From positions 434,001 through 498,000 of the forward strand of contig NZ_JACHZQ010000004.1 of assembly GCF_014193655.1 (NCBI RefSeq): DNA of 64,000 nt. The letters are read 5' to 3'. How positions within the stretch are numbered: position 1 is the stretch's first letter; each line of letters starts with the position of its first letter. The position numbers and the translations under genes were made by a program. Below the pieces are notes generated by a model. That model worked only from the letters and a program-made list of their open reading frames with translations. It was not told where the DNA came from and did no database searches. Source of the DNA: Rhizobium sp. BK313. GTDB taxonomy: Bacteria > Pseudomonadota > Alphaproteobacteria > Rhizobiales > Rhizobiaceae. Below, one piece after another: positions 51,875-60,907 of the stretch.

Positions 51875-52699
51875 CTACATCACGGAAGATTTCGGAATCT
51901 CCGGGGTCGTGGAGAGCACGGCGTCTTTCAGCGCTTGTGAATAGGGATGTTGTGGATTGTCCAGAACGGCCCGCGCTTTACCTTCTTCGACGATCTCGCC
52001 CTTCTTCATGATGATGATCCGATCGCTGATGTAATAGGCGGTCGCGAGATCATGGGTAATGTAGATGATCGACAGGCCGAGTTCGTTCTTCAATTGACTG
52101 AAGAGATTGACAATCGCCATCCGCAGTGATGCGTCGACCATGGAAACAGGCTCGTCGGCGACCAGAAGCCGTGGTTGCGGTATGAGCGCGCGCGCGATCG
52201 CGGTGCGCTGCAATTGGCCGCCCGATAGTTCGTGAGGAAATCGCCCTTTTACCTCAGCCAAACTCAGACCGATATGCGAAAGCGCGACATCGGCCATGCG
52301 CTCTACCTCTGCGCGGCTTGGGCGTTTGCCGTCAGGCGCGAAACTCTTTGCCGTTTCGAAAAGATAGCGATCGACCCGCTTCAGCGGATTGAAGGCTTCA
52401 AACGGGTTCTGCAGCACTGGCTGGACTTCCCTCATGAAGGCGCGCCGCTCAGCCCTTCCGTGAACCGCAACGGGCCTGCCCCTAAATTCCAGCCGTCCCT
52501 CCGTCGGCGCCGTCTGGCCGAGGATCATCGCCGCGATCGTTGACTTTCCCGAACCGGATTCGCCGACGATCGAGAGGATCTCCGGTTCCTCCCCGAGTGT
52601 GAGGCTGACATCTCGGACAGCCGTAATATGGCGCCGGCCGAGCAGACCGCCCTGCCGGTAGACTTTGGTGACATGCGAGAGCGAAAGCAGATCGTTCAA
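51875..52699 (-). CDS. DppF-type ABC transporter ATPase
   Basis: A 274-residue ATP-binding subunit. Walker A GESGSGKSTIAAM, Q-loop PVLQNPFEAFNPLKR, signature ELSGGQLQRTAIARAL, Walker B LLVADEPVSMVD, switch His YITHDLATAYY. A TTG start at 52699 overlaps the previous stop as TTGA, so I place the start there rather than at any ATG further upstream in the partner gene. It closes the importer operon. Its C-terminal DppF-like Zn/Fe patch is missing; it is short for the family. Confidence 0.85.
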   Translation of the reverse strand: MNDLLSLSHVTKVYRQGGLLGRRHITAVRDVSLTLGEEPEILSIVGESGSGKSTIAAMILGQTAPTEGRLEFRGRPVAVHGRAERRAFMREVQPVLQNPFEAFNPLKRVDRYLFETAKSFAPDGKRPSRAEVERMADVALSHIGLSLAEVKGRFPHELSGGQLQRTAIARALIPQPRLLVADEPVSMVDASLRMAIVNLFSQLKNELGLSIIYITHDLATAYYISDRIIIMKKGEIVEEGKARAVLDNPQHPYSQALKDAVLSTTPEIPKSSVM

Positions 52700-53685
52700 G
52701 TCCGGTCTCCCGTCACGGCAAAGCAGGCCACGCGCCGGTCCGGCTCGACCGAGACCATCGGTGGCACCTCCCGGCTGCAAATATCCATGCGCTTCGGGCA
52801 CCTCGGATGAAAACGGCAACCCTCGGGCGGCATGGCAAGATTGGGCGGCCGCCCTTCCAATGAAGGCCGAGCGGATGCGTCGCCGATACGCGGCAGGCTT
52901 GCCACCAGATGCTGTGTGTAGGGATGCAGCGGCAGCTGGAAGAGCTTGCGCGTCGGCGCCTCCTCGACCAGGCGACCGGCATAGACGATGCCGATGCGAT
53001 CGGAGACTGCGGCGTGCACTCCCATGTCATGGGTGACAAACAGGAAGGAGGAGCCCATCTCCCGCTGGATCTCGCGGATCATCGTCAATACGTCGCGCTG
53101 CACAATGACGTCGAGTGCCGTGGTCGGCTCGTCGGCGATGATGAATTCCGGTGTCAGAATGGTGGCGAGCGCAATCGTCATGCGCTGGCGCATGCCGCCG
53201 GACAATTCGTGAGGATAGGCATCGAGCAACTGCGGATCAAGCTTCAGCCGCTGCAGATGGCTGGCGACCCGGTCGAAGAAGACGGATCTCTCGACCTTCA
53301 TGTGGCGAAAGGCGAAATCCATGAACGAATGGCGGATGCGCCGCACAGGATTGAGCACGTTCATCGAGCCCTGCATGATGTAGGACAGATGCCGCCATCT
53401 GAGGGCCGCCCTCTCATCCGGAGCCATCGCATAGATGTCCTGCGTGCCACCATTGAAATGAAAGGTGACCGAGCCGGAGACGACCCTCAGCGGTGGACGA
53501 ATGGCGCCGGCGATGGTCTTGATGAGCGTCGTCTTGCCGCTGCTCGATTCGCCGGCGACGCCATAGATCTCGCCGCGAGCGATGGTCAGACTGATATCGT
53601 CGACCGCGCGCACTTCGCGATCGATACCGAAGAGGAAAGCCCGGTAATAGGCTTTGAGGTTTTTGACCTCGACTACAGCGTCCAT
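52696..53685 (-). CDS. DppD-type ABC transporter ATPase
   Basis: A 329-residue ATP-binding subunit. Walker A GESSSGKTTLIKTIAG, signature ELSGGMRQRMTIALA, Walker B FIIADEPTTALD, switch His FVTHDMGVHAA. The C-terminus holds the oligopeptide-transporter Cys pattern (GCRFHPRCPKRMDIC), which can bind a metal cluster. The start is taken at MDAVVEVKNL, two bases after the permease stop; the frame stays open upstream but reads unlike the family there. Confidence 0.87.
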   Translation of the reverse strand: MDAVVEVKNLKAYYRAFLFGIDREVRAVDDISLTIARGEIYGVAGESSSGKTTLIKTIAGAIRPPLRVVSGSVTFHFNGGTQDIYAMAPDERAALRWRHLSYIMQGSMNVLNPVRRIRHSFMDFAFRHMKVERSVFFDRVASHLQRLKLDPQLLDAYPHELSGGMRQRMTIALATILTPEFIIADEPTTALDVIVQRDVLTMIREIQREMGSSFLFVTHDMGVHAAVSDRIGIVYAGRLVEEAPTRKLFQLPLHPYTQHLVASLPRIGDASARPSLEGRPPNLAMPPEGCRFHPRCPKRMDICSREVPPMVSVEPDRRVACFAVTGDRT

Positions 53686-53687
53686 AA

Positions 53688-54545
53688 CTAGCCCCCCATC
53701 CGATTCAGGCGACTGCGCGGATCGTTGTATTCGTTCATGGACATCGAGAGGAGGAAAAGTGCCATGAATAGAACGATGATGGCCGCCACCGGCGCGGCAA
53801 CCCACCACCACGTTCCGGCAATCAGCGCCGAATGTGCGTTCGCCCAATAGATCATCATGCCCATCGTCGGCGTTTCGATATCCGTGAAACCAAGCACCGA
53901 TAGCGTAATCTCCATGCCGATCGACCAGATCATGTTGTTCATCGTCGTTGCGAAGACGATCGGCAACACATAGGGCAGATGCTCCTGGACGAGAATCTTG
54001 TACATGCTCATGCCGGAATAGACGCTCTGGGTCGTAAACGGCCGGCTTTTCAGGCTGATCGCCACGGAGCGGATCAGGCGGGCGTCGTAGGACCAGCCGA
54101 GCGAGGCCATCACCAAGATGAGAACGCTCCAAGTCATCCCGTCCTTCAGCACGAAATAGAGCAGGATCAGCAGCGGAAACTGGGGAATGACCATGATGCT
54201 GTCATTGATGGCCATCAGCACCCGGTCGACGGCGCCGCCGGCATAGCCCGCCACCAACCCCACCACCAGCGAGATGATACGCGACAGAAACGCGACGCCG
54301 ATGCCGAAATAAAGCGTGTTGCGTAGAGCGGTGGTGAGCTGCCAGAAGACATCCTGGCCGCGTGACGTTGTGCCCAGCCAATATTGGCCGTCAGGCGGTA
54401 TGTCGGGCGGCAGAAGATAGATATCGGAAGGGCTGTAGGGCGAGAAGTAGGACAGAACCACCAGCCCGACGATCACTGCGAAGAGCAGCAGGCCGCAAAG
54501 GAATTCCGCATTCTGGCGGGCGAGGTCGCGAATGATCGTGAACAT
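53688..54545 (-). CDS. DppC-type ABC transporter permease
   Basis: A 285-residue inner-membrane permease with about six hydrophobic segments. QYWLGTTSRGQDVFWQL and the IRSVAISLKSRPFTTQSVY loop are of the OppC/DppC type. It is four bases after the first permease and two bases before the ATPase gene, in a tight operon. Confidence 0.88.
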   Translation of the reverse strand: MFTIIRDLARQNAEFLCGLLLFAVIVGLVVLSYFSPYSPSDIYLLPPDIPPDGQYWLGTTSRGQDVFWQLTTALRNTLYFGIGVAFLSRIISLVVGLVAGYAGGAVDRVLMAINDSIMVIPQFPLLILLYFVLKDGMTWSVLILVMASLGWSYDARLIRSVAISLKSRPFTTQSVYSGMSMYKILVQEHLPYVLPIVFATTMNNMIWSIGMEITLSVLGFTDIETPTMGMMIYWANAHSALIAGTWWWVAAPVAAIIVLFMALFLLSMSMNEYNDPRSRLNRMGG

Positions 54546-54549
54546 GGCC

Positions 54550-55554
54550 TTATTCCACCTTGATGCGCGGGTCGATCAGCGGACCCAGTATATCGATGAT
54601 GAACACGGCGGCGGCGACACCGGCAATGGACAGTGCGCTCAGCCCCAGCACCAGGCTGTAGTCGCCGGCGTGCACCGCCGAAATCAGCAGGTTTCCGATG
54701 CCCGGATAGCCGAAGACAATTTCGGTGATGACCGTGCCGTTGAAGATCGCACCCAGCGACATGGCAAGCCCGGTGAACTGTGGCACCATGGCGTTGCGGG
54801 CGATATAGGACCGCAGGATGCGGTTCTTCGGCACGCCGCCGAGTTCGGCGAAAGTCACATAGTCCTCGGTAATGATATTCGACACCAGCGCCCGCATGCC
54901 GATCAGCCAGCCCCCGGTACCGACGAGGATCAGCGACAGCGCCGGCAGGATCGAGTGCCGAAGGATGTCGAGAACGAGCGGAAAGGATAGTTGCAGATCG
55001 GTGTTCATTTCATAGCCGCCGTTAATCGGCAGGATTGGCCAGAGATAGCCGAACACAATGATCAACATGAAGGCGAGGATGTAATAAGGGATCGGCTGCA
55101 TCGCGATGAAGACGAGGCTGACGGCCTTAAGCGCCATGCTCTTGCGATAATAGCCGGCAAGCGCACCGATCATGTTGCCGAGGATGAATGTCATCAACGT
55201 CGCAACGGTCATCAGGCCGATGGTCCACGGCAGGGACCGAAGGATGATGGTCGAGACCGGCGTTGGGAATGCGGAGAGCGACGGCCCGAGATCGCCGGTC
55301 GCAAGACGGCCCCAAAAATGCAGATATTGCTGCCATACCGAGCCCTCCAGGCCGTAGAGCTCGCGAAGCGACTGGCGCATGAGTTCGACGGCGCGTGGGT
55401 CGGACTGCCCCATCTGCTGGATCGCACCGATGCTTTCTTCAACAGGATCGATTGGCGTCAAATGCGTGATGAAGAAGGTCGCTGAAATGCCGAGAAAGAC
55501 AACGAGCAGGAATTGGCCGAATCGTCTCAATACGAAAATGGGATAGGACGCCAT
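54550..55554 (-). CDS. DppB-type ABC transporter permease
   Basis: A 334-residue inner-membrane permease. MASYPIFVLRRFGQFLLVVF start, LGPSLSAFPTPVSTIIL and ITEIVFGYPGIGNLLISAV are OppB/DppB marks. The ATG at 55554 is chosen because the family starts there; the open frame upstream covers the intercistronic hairpins. Two strong hairpins separate it from the binding-protein gene. Confidence 0.87.
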   Translation of the reverse strand: MASYPIFVLRRFGQFLLVVFLGISATFFITHLTPIDPVEESIGAIQQMGQSDPRAVELMRQSLRELYGLEGSVWQQYLHFWGRLATGDLGPSLSAFPTPVSTIILRSLPWTIGLMTVATLMTFILGNMIGALAGYYRKSMALKAVSLVFIAMQPIPYYILAFMLIIVFGYLWPILPINGGYEMNTDLQLSFPLVLDILRHSILPALSLILVGTGGWLIGMRALVSNIITEDYVTFAELGGVPKNRILRSYIARNAMVPQFTGLAMSLGAIFNGTVITEIVFGYPGIGNLLISAVHAGDYSLVLGLSALSIAGVAAAVFIIDILGPLIDPRIKVE

Positions 55555-55600
55555 GCCACCGTTTTCCTTGCTGCTTGCACTTGATCTCTCTTCAACAAAG

Positions 55601-55661
55601 TTCGCCGGACCCGCCATTTGGTCCGGCGAAAGGTGCCTGACGCGGCATTTGCCGCATCAGG
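55601..55661 (-). other. Tandem intercistronic hairpins
   Basis: Two consecutive stem-loops lie between the binding-protein stop and the first permease. One is TTCGCCGGACC/GGTCCGGCGAA (55601-55611 with 55620-55630), a perfect 11-pair stem. The other is CCTGACGCGGC/GCCGCATCAGG (55636-55646 with 55651-55661), 11 pairs with one G-U in the RNA. No T-run; probably RNA stabilisers or partial terminators that raise binding-protein output. Confidence 0.75.
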
Positions 55662-55671
55662 GTTGGGAGGA

Positions 55672-57573
55672 CTATGGCTGAGCCGGCTTCAGCTTCACCA
55701 TCATCAGCCGGGAATTAGCCCAATTAGGAACCGGGTCGGTATAGGGATCGGCAATCGTCGGGTAGCCTTTCCAGTAGGTGGTATCCATCGACGTGAAGAC
55801 GTTGTAGGACATCAGCGGAATGGTCGGCATTTCGCGAGCGACAAGTTTCAGATAGTCCTTGCCGAGTTCGATGCCCTTCGGATCGTCGGCACTTACCTGA
55901 CGAATATTCTCGATGATCTTGTCGAGCTCCGGATTGTTCCATCGCTGCCAGTTGCGAGGCGCCTGGTTTTCGCCCTTCTTGGCAACGAATTCCGAATGCC
56001 AGCTATCGAGGAAGAACGATAGATCCGGATCGCCACCCCATGTTTCGACGCTCCAAGCAATAGCGACCTGGTAATCACCGGGCTGGAGGGCAACCTGCCA
56101 GAGATTTGTCGTGGGCACCGCCTTGGCGTCGATGCCGAAGGCTGCCCATTCCTGAGCAATGAGCGTGCCCGCACGGGTAAAGACCGAGCGTGTGTCGCCT
56201 TCCACCGTCAGGCGGATTTTGAAGGGTTTACCATCCGGCGTCATCCATTTGCCGCCGACCTTCTTGAAGCCAGCCTTTTCGAGGAGTTCGCCAGCCGCCT
56301 GTGGGTCGGTTTTCCACCAGCCGTAGCCAAAGGCCGTGCTGATGGCATTCGGGTCGGTCGGAATCTGATCCTTGTATTTCGGCTGCTTTCGCAAGATATC
56401 CGCGACTTGCTGGCCGATCGTCGGATCATACGGCTTGATCTTGCGTTTGCCGGTATCGATTTCGAAATCCTTGAGCCAGTCTTGCAGCGGCGCCTGGTAA
56501 TCCTTCATGGCGATAGCCGTCGGCGGAACGCCAAGTGCCGAAAGCGTGGCGGCACCGCGGTAGCTCGCCATGTCGACAGCGCGGATATCAATCAGAAGCG
56601 CAAGCGCCCAACGGACATCCGGATTCTGGAACGCTGGATCCTGCGTGTTGAAGATCACTGCCGGCAACGTCGGATCGGGATGGGCAAAGGGGAAGCCTGG
56701 GAACCAGCTGTCGATCGACTTTGATTTCTCCTTCAGCGTGAACATGCCTTCGGGCGTGTTGTCATGAATGATATCGAGATTATGCTCCAGCTGGGCGATC
56801 GTGCGTTTGTCCGGAGGGCCTGGATCGACATAGGTTACGTATTTAGGGGCAGGTTCGCCAAAGCGGGCAAGCGAGGTCCGCTGCCAGTCATCGCGCTTCT
56901 CCCAGGTGTACCACTTGCCCTGTGGATCATAGGCTTTGAGCTTGTAGGCGCCGAGCGAGATCGGATTGGCAAAATCGTAGCGAATTGGATCGGCGACTTT
57001 TTCGAAGACATGTTTCGGCATGATCCAGGCGCCGTTCCACCGGACGGTGAAAATGGCGTGGAAGCGCGAATTCGGCTTCTTGAGCTTAAAGACGACTGTA
57101 TAGGGGTCCGGCGCCTCGACGCTGGCGACCTGTACCGAAAAGGCCGCGCTCCAGTTCATGCCCGGGTGGTCCATCTGGGTCTTGACGGTATAAACCACGT
57201 CATCGGCGGTGAATTCCACGCCGTCGCTCCAGTAGATCCCCTTGCGCAGCTTGACCGTCATTTCCGTGAAGTCCGCATTATATTGCGGCTTGTCGGCGGC
57301 AAGCGAATTGTCCCAGGTCGAGCCACCAAGTCCCTGTTCAGGGTCGATGTACCAGAGCGTATCCATCGTCAATTGCTGCAGGCCCGTCGAGACACCGCCA
57401 CCGCCATTGACCCAGATATTGAACCAACCTGGATTCTTGATCGTCCCTTCCGGATTTTCGACGATCAGCGTCTCCTTGCGGGGCAAGGACGTATAATCCT
57501 CGGCCTTGGCTGCCGCGACCAGGCCAAGCGTAGCCAGCGCGACACCGAAAGCAAGCTTCTTCCACCTCTGCAT
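55672..57573 (-). CDS. Family 5 extracellular solute-binding protein (oligosaccharide/peptide type)
   Basis: A 633-residue periplasmic binding protein. Signal MQRWKKLAFGVALATLGLVA with cleavage near AKAED; then PRKETLIVENPEGTI, WSDGVEFTADDVVYTVKTQM and FEKVADPIRYDFANPISLGA as in SBP5 proteins. It is long for the family. The linked GH51 enzyme suggests it binds arabino-oligosaccharides rather than peptides, as several SBP5 proteins do in rhizobia. GGGAGGAGATC precedes the ATG. Confidence 0.87.
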   Translation of the reverse strand: MQRWKKLAFGVALATLGLVAAAKAEDYTSLPRKETLIVENPEGTIKNPGWFNIWVNGGGGVSTGLQQLTMDTLWYIDPEQGLGGSTWDNSLAADKPQYNADFTEMTVKLRKGIYWSDGVEFTADDVVYTVKTQMDHPGMNWSAAFSVQVASVEAPDPYTVVFKLKKPNSRFHAIFTVRWNGAWIMPKHVFEKVADPIRYDFANPISLGAYKLKAYDPQGKWYTWEKRDDWQRTSLARFGEPAPKYVTYVDPGPPDKRTIAQLEHNLDIIHDNTPEGMFTLKEKSKSIDSWFPGFPFAHPDPTLPAVIFNTQDPAFQNPDVRWALALLIDIRAVDMASYRGAATLSALGVPPTAIAMKDYQAPLQDWLKDFEIDTGKRKIKPYDPTIGQQVADILRKQPKYKDQIPTDPNAISTAFGYGWWKTDPQAAGELLEKAGFKKVGGKWMTPDGKPFKIRLTVEGDTRSVFTRAGTLIAQEWAAFGIDAKAVPTTNLWQVALQPGDYQVAIAWSVETWGGDPDLSFFLDSWHSEFVAKKGENQAPRNWQRWNNPELDKIIENIRQVSADDPKGIELGKDYLKLVAREMPTIPLMSYNVFTSMDTTYWKGYPTIADPYTDPVPNWANSRLMMVKLKPAQP

Positions 57574-57600
57574 GATCTCCTCCCTAGGTTATTCATCGGA

Positions 57601-57630
57601 CGGCATGCGTGCACATTGGCGTGCATGCCG
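57601..57630 (-). other. Hairpin in the leader of the binding-protein gene
   Basis: CGGCATGC at 57601 pairs with GCATGCCG at 57623, an eight-pair stem with a 14-base loop, 28 bases before the binding-protein start. Function unknown; it may aid RNA stability. Confidence 0.4.
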
Positions 57631-57740
57631 CGGCTTCCAAACTCCCTGCATCAGCTGGACCTGGACAGAGCACGTCCAAATGGCCTTGAACTGACTGCGT
57701 TGCCGTCGCCTCCTCGCGACGGCAAGACATTATAGTAAGC

Positions 57741-57765
57741 CCAGACGCGCATGATTTGCGTCTGG
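57741..57765 (-). other. Hairpin after the GH51 gene
   Basis: CCAGACGC at 57741 pairs with GCGTCTGG at 57758, an eight-pair stem 10 bases after the arabinofuranosidase stop. No T-run, so likely a stabiliser or weak attenuator between the enzyme and transporter genes. Confidence 0.45.
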
Positions 57766-57775
57766 CAACCGGCCG

Positions 57776-59284
57776 TCAAACCGACAGCCGGATCACGCTA
57801 TAAGAAAGCGGCTTCAGCGTGGCGCGAAGCCGGCCATCCTCGACCTTCGCGTCGCCTGTTTTCCCGGGAACGACCGTATTGGGGCGGGACGCAGTGTTGA
57901 CCGCCTCGAGGTTCTCATGAACCATCTCATGTTGCTCGATGACGCGGGCGCCGGGAAAGCCTTCCAGGCGAGTGTCGAGAGCGAGCGCGGTGTCGGGATG
58001 GCGGTTTACCGCGAACAGGGTGACTGCATTCGCCGCGACATCATGTACGGCAGAGACATCGAGATAAGGCACATCATCGGCCTCGTCGCTGTCATAGGTC
58101 GGACCGTCCGTGACCAGCCGGAGCGCGAAACCACGGCCGTATTTTGAGGCGAAATAAAGCGGATAATAGATCGTCTGCCGCCACGCCGAGCCACCATTCT
58201 CCGTCATGATCGGCGCAATGACATTTACGAGCTGGGCGATGCAGGCGATGCGCACACGGTCGGACCGGCGAATGAAGGTGTTCAGAATGCCGCCGACTTG
58301 AAGAACGTCCTCGAAATTGTAGACGTCCTCCAAGAGATGCGGCGCGTCGGGCCATTCGTTGCGCGCGAGGATGTCCTTGTCCTGCTGGTTTGAGTGATAC
58401 CAGACGTTCCACTCATCGAAGGAAATGCCGATCGTCTTCTTCGAGCGCTTCTTGGCCTTGATATAGTCGATCACGCCACCGATTGTGCCGATATAGCGGT
58501 CGAGCTTCTCCGCCTTGGCGAGGTAGTTGAGCGTGTTCTTCTCGCGGTTGGCGAAATACATATGCAGAGAGATATGGTCTGCGCTGTCGTAGCACTGCTC
58601 CAGAACCTGCGCTTCCCAGTCGGGATAGGTCTTCATGTCCGAATTGGACGAGCCGCATACGACCAATTCCAGCGATTTATCGAAACCGCGCATGGCCTTG
58701 GCTGTCTCGTCGGCCAAGCGGCCGTATTCGTAGGCCGATTTATGGCCGACCTGCCATGGACCGTCCATCTCGTTGCCGAGGCACCACAGCTTCACGCCAT
58801 GGGGATCGGCCCAGCCATGCTTGCGGCGCAGATCCGACCAATAGGTACCGCCCGGATGATTGCAATATTCCAGGAAATTACGCGCCGAATCGAGGCCACG
58901 GGAGCCCAGATTGACGGCCAGCATCGGCTTGGTGTTGGCCTTCTTGCACCAGTCGACGAATTCGTTGACGCCAATCTGATTGCTCTCGCGCGTGCGCCAC
59001 GCAAGATCAAGGCGCACAGGGCGCTCGGAACGCGGGCCTACGCCATCTTCCCAGTTGTAAGCGGAGACGAAATTGCCGCCGGGATAGCGGCAATAGGGTG
59101 AATTCAGTTCGCGGACCAGCTCAATGACGTCCTGGCGAAACCCGTCCGCGTCAGCGGTCGGGTGGCCGGGCTCGTAGATGCCGCCGTAGATCGCCCTACC
59201 CAGATGCTCCAAAAAGGAGCTGTAGAGCCTGTCGTCGATATCGGCAATTCGGAAATCGCGATGGATGACCACTTGCGCCTTCAC
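57776..59284 (-). CDS. Alpha-L-arabinofuranosidase, GH51 family
   Basis: A 502-residue glycoside hydrolase that removes terminal alpha-L-arabinofuranose from arabinan or arabinoxylan fragments with retention. It has no signal peptide, so it acts inside the cell on imported oligomers. N-terminal part FLEHLGRAIYGGIYEPGHP and NSPYCRYPGGNFVSAYNWED are GH51 signatures; acid-base Glu172 in GNEMDGP and nucleophile Glu291 in FDEWNVW are present; a beta domain follows after about 370. The GTG at 59284 is preceded by GGGAGG; the frame upstream is unlikely to be coding. It sits between an ArsR-type regulator and the importer. Confidence 0.92.
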   Translation of the reverse strand: MKAQVVIHRDFRIADIDDRLYSSFLEHLGRAIYGGIYEPGHPTADADGFRQDVIELVRELNSPYCRYPGGNFVSAYNWEDGVGPRSERPVRLDLAWRTRESNQIGVNEFVDWCKKANTKPMLAVNLGSRGLDSARNFLEYCNHPGGTYWSDLRRKHGWADPHGVKLWCLGNEMDGPWQVGHKSAYEYGRLADETAKAMRGFDKSLELVVCGSSNSDMKTYPDWEAQVLEQCYDSADHISLHMYFANREKNTLNYLAKAEKLDRYIGTIGGVIDYIKAKKRSKKTIGISFDEWNVWYHSNQQDKDILARNEWPDAPHLLEDVYNFEDVLQVGGILNTFIRRSDRVRIACIAQLVNVIAPIMTENGGSAWRQTIYYPLYFASKYGRGFALRLVTDGPTYDSDEADDVPYLDVSAVHDVAANAVTLFAVNRHPDTALALDTRLEGFPGARVIEQHEMVHENLEAVNTASRPNTVVPGKTGDAKVEDGRLRATLKPLSYSVIRLSV

Positions 59285-59482
59285 GCCTAACCTCCCGTAT
59301 ATATCAAATATTTCGTTCTTATACCTCAATCCTGATATAACTTTCGCAGCCAGTCAACGTCAAATTAGTTGTGATTCAACGCAGAACACATGCTACCACC
59401 TTGGGATTTTCGACAAGATTGCGCAAATACAATGGCTTATGAGGCCCGAGCCAAAAAGGAATTTCCTCGGCAACGCGCGTTA

Positions 59483-59503
59483 TATATCAAGATTTATGAT
59501 TTC
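59483..59503. promoter_or_regulatory. Candidate ArsR-type operator, site B
   Basis: TATATCA-N7-TGATTTC in the 222-base gap between the ArsR-type gene and the arabinofuranosidase, about 200 bases before the GH51 start. It matches the site before the regulator gene in both half-sites and spacer length. A looser copy of the left half (TATATCAAATATTT) lies at 59300-59313 next to the GH51 ribosome binding site. Confidence 0.6.
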
Positions 59504-59506
59504 GAC

Positions 59507-60433
59507 CTACGAGAGGTCTATGCGCATCAGGATGTCGCGGCCGTAATTGCCGAAACCGCGGCCGAATATGTTCACGCCGCCGGTATGACGCGCGTTGTCG
59601 GCAATGCCGATCCTGAGACGGATCGAGGAATGCTGGCTGATGGCCAGGTCGTCGACAGTGACATCAGACGCGGCGACGCCATCGATGAAGGTGCCCTTCT
59701 TCGATATCCGCCACGTCTTCAACTTGCCATATTGCGAGCCCTCGAGCTTCCACCAGCTCGGTGTGAAGGCACCCCGCTTGTCACCGTAATCGCCCGGCGA
59801 CGTCCATGTGCCGATGGCGACGCTGTTGACCCAGAGCGTGATATCAGACGGCCAGTCGGGATTGGTTCCAGGGACCTCGGAAGACAACTCCATCGAGAAT
59901 TCGATGGCGTTAACATTCTTGTTCAAGATTTTGGCATTGTTGGGAAATTTGTATTCTACGTGACCTCGCCCAAACCAGAGAAGACCGGCCTGCATGCGCT
60001 GCGGATCAAGGAAATAGTCCGGAACGTCGAGCAGTCCGATCACCCCTTCTGTCGAGCAAAGGCCGCAGGGCGCATGGGTCTCGCAGCTTGTATAGAGACC
60101 GATCGGCATCGCAACTTCGATCACATCTTCGTCGTGCTTCAAGGCCGCATCCTCAAAGCTCAGAAGAATTTCGTCATAGAGCGCCGAGCAGATCTTCTGG
60201 TAGCCCTTGCGCGCTTTTGCCGCCTTGGTCTCGACGAGACCAGCCTCCTCCAGGATCATGATCCCGGTGGCGACCGTCGACTGCGGCAGCTCTAGTGCGC
60301 GCGCGATTTCATTGACGTTCAGCGGGCCTTTGGAACACAGCAGCCTGAGCATGTCCACGCGTGCAGGCACGGAAAGCGCCCGCAACGCCGCGGCGTTCTC
60401 ACCGGCATAGATAGTTAGAAAGCCGCGTTTCAT
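59507..60433 (-). CDS. ArsR-family HTH regulator with a large C-terminal domain
   Basis: A 308-residue protein. Residues 15-85 form the ArsR-type winged HTH (SVPARVDMLRLLCSKGPLNV, LELPQSTVATGIMILEEAGL). Residues 100-308 are a beta-rich domain with a Cys/His patch (TSCETHAPCGLCS near 115-127) and aromatic strands (WPSDITLWVNSVAIGTW, FTPSWWKLEG), more like a sugar-binding jelly roll than an ArsR metal site. It leads the arabinofuranosidase-importer operon and probably senses arabinose or an arabino-oligosaccharide. Metal sensing through the Cys patch is the alternative. Confidence 0.82.
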   Translation of the reverse strand: MKRGFLTIYAGENAAALRALSVPARVDMLRLLCSKGPLNVNEIARALELPQSTVATGIMILEEAGLVETKAAKARKGYQKICSALYDEILLSFEDAALKHDEDVIEVAMPIGLYTSCETHAPCGLCSTEGVIGLLDVPDYFLDPQRMQAGLLWFGRGHVEYKFPNNAKILNKNVNAIEFSMELSSEVPGTNPDWPSDITLWVNSVAIGTWTSPGDYGDKRGAFTPSWWKLEGSQYGKLKTWRISKKGTFIDGVAASDVTVDDLAISQHSSIRLRIGIADNARHTGGVNIFGRGFGNYGRDILMRIDLS

Positions 60434-60907
60434 TATTTTTTGAGTACCTCATCAATAGCCGACATTTATATCATCATTCTTGATTTAACAAGGCAGGTTG
60501 AGGTGCCAAGTGCGTTGGGGGGCAAACGCGGTGTCCCTTTCCATGAACATTTGCCTCATCGATTTCGAACGGGGAGGCCGTCTGCGGCATCGCACATGCT
60601 TATGGGCGTGACGAAGGCGAAACGTGGCTTCTCGCTCTTCTGTGCGATGGGATCCAGCCTGAGACCAGCAATGTCGGTTTCGTCGTAAATGCCGGCAATG
60701 AACTGATTTGCGCCACACCTCCGCCGATAGGGAAGCGGAGCTGGCCTTCTCGTCTCGTCAGCGCAAGTCAGCGCGAAGTTCGCACACGCCTCGTCTCAGG
60801 CGCTGACGCAGGAGCGTGCGCAAGGTAGAAGCCGCACAAAGGCCTCGTGATCCTGTCGGCTGATTTCAGCGATTTCGAGCTTTCAGGCGGGGGCCGTAAT
60901 CCGGCGC
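60434..60907. other. Regulator promoter region with a gene remnant
   Basis: The left end carries the regulator's candidate operator. Further right, a minus-strand frame between about 60555 and 60720 reads as credible protein (NQFIAGIYDETDIAGLRLD, FAFVTPISMCDAADGLPV) ending in a TGA, but with no start. It is probably the 3' remnant of a deleted gene that I cannot name. Confidence 0.4.
60467..60487. promoter_or_regulatory. Candidate ArsR-type operator, site C
   Basis: TATATCA-N7-TGATTTA, 34 bases before the ArsR-type regulator start, an inverted repeat shared with site B. It suggests autoregulation. Confidence 0.6.
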
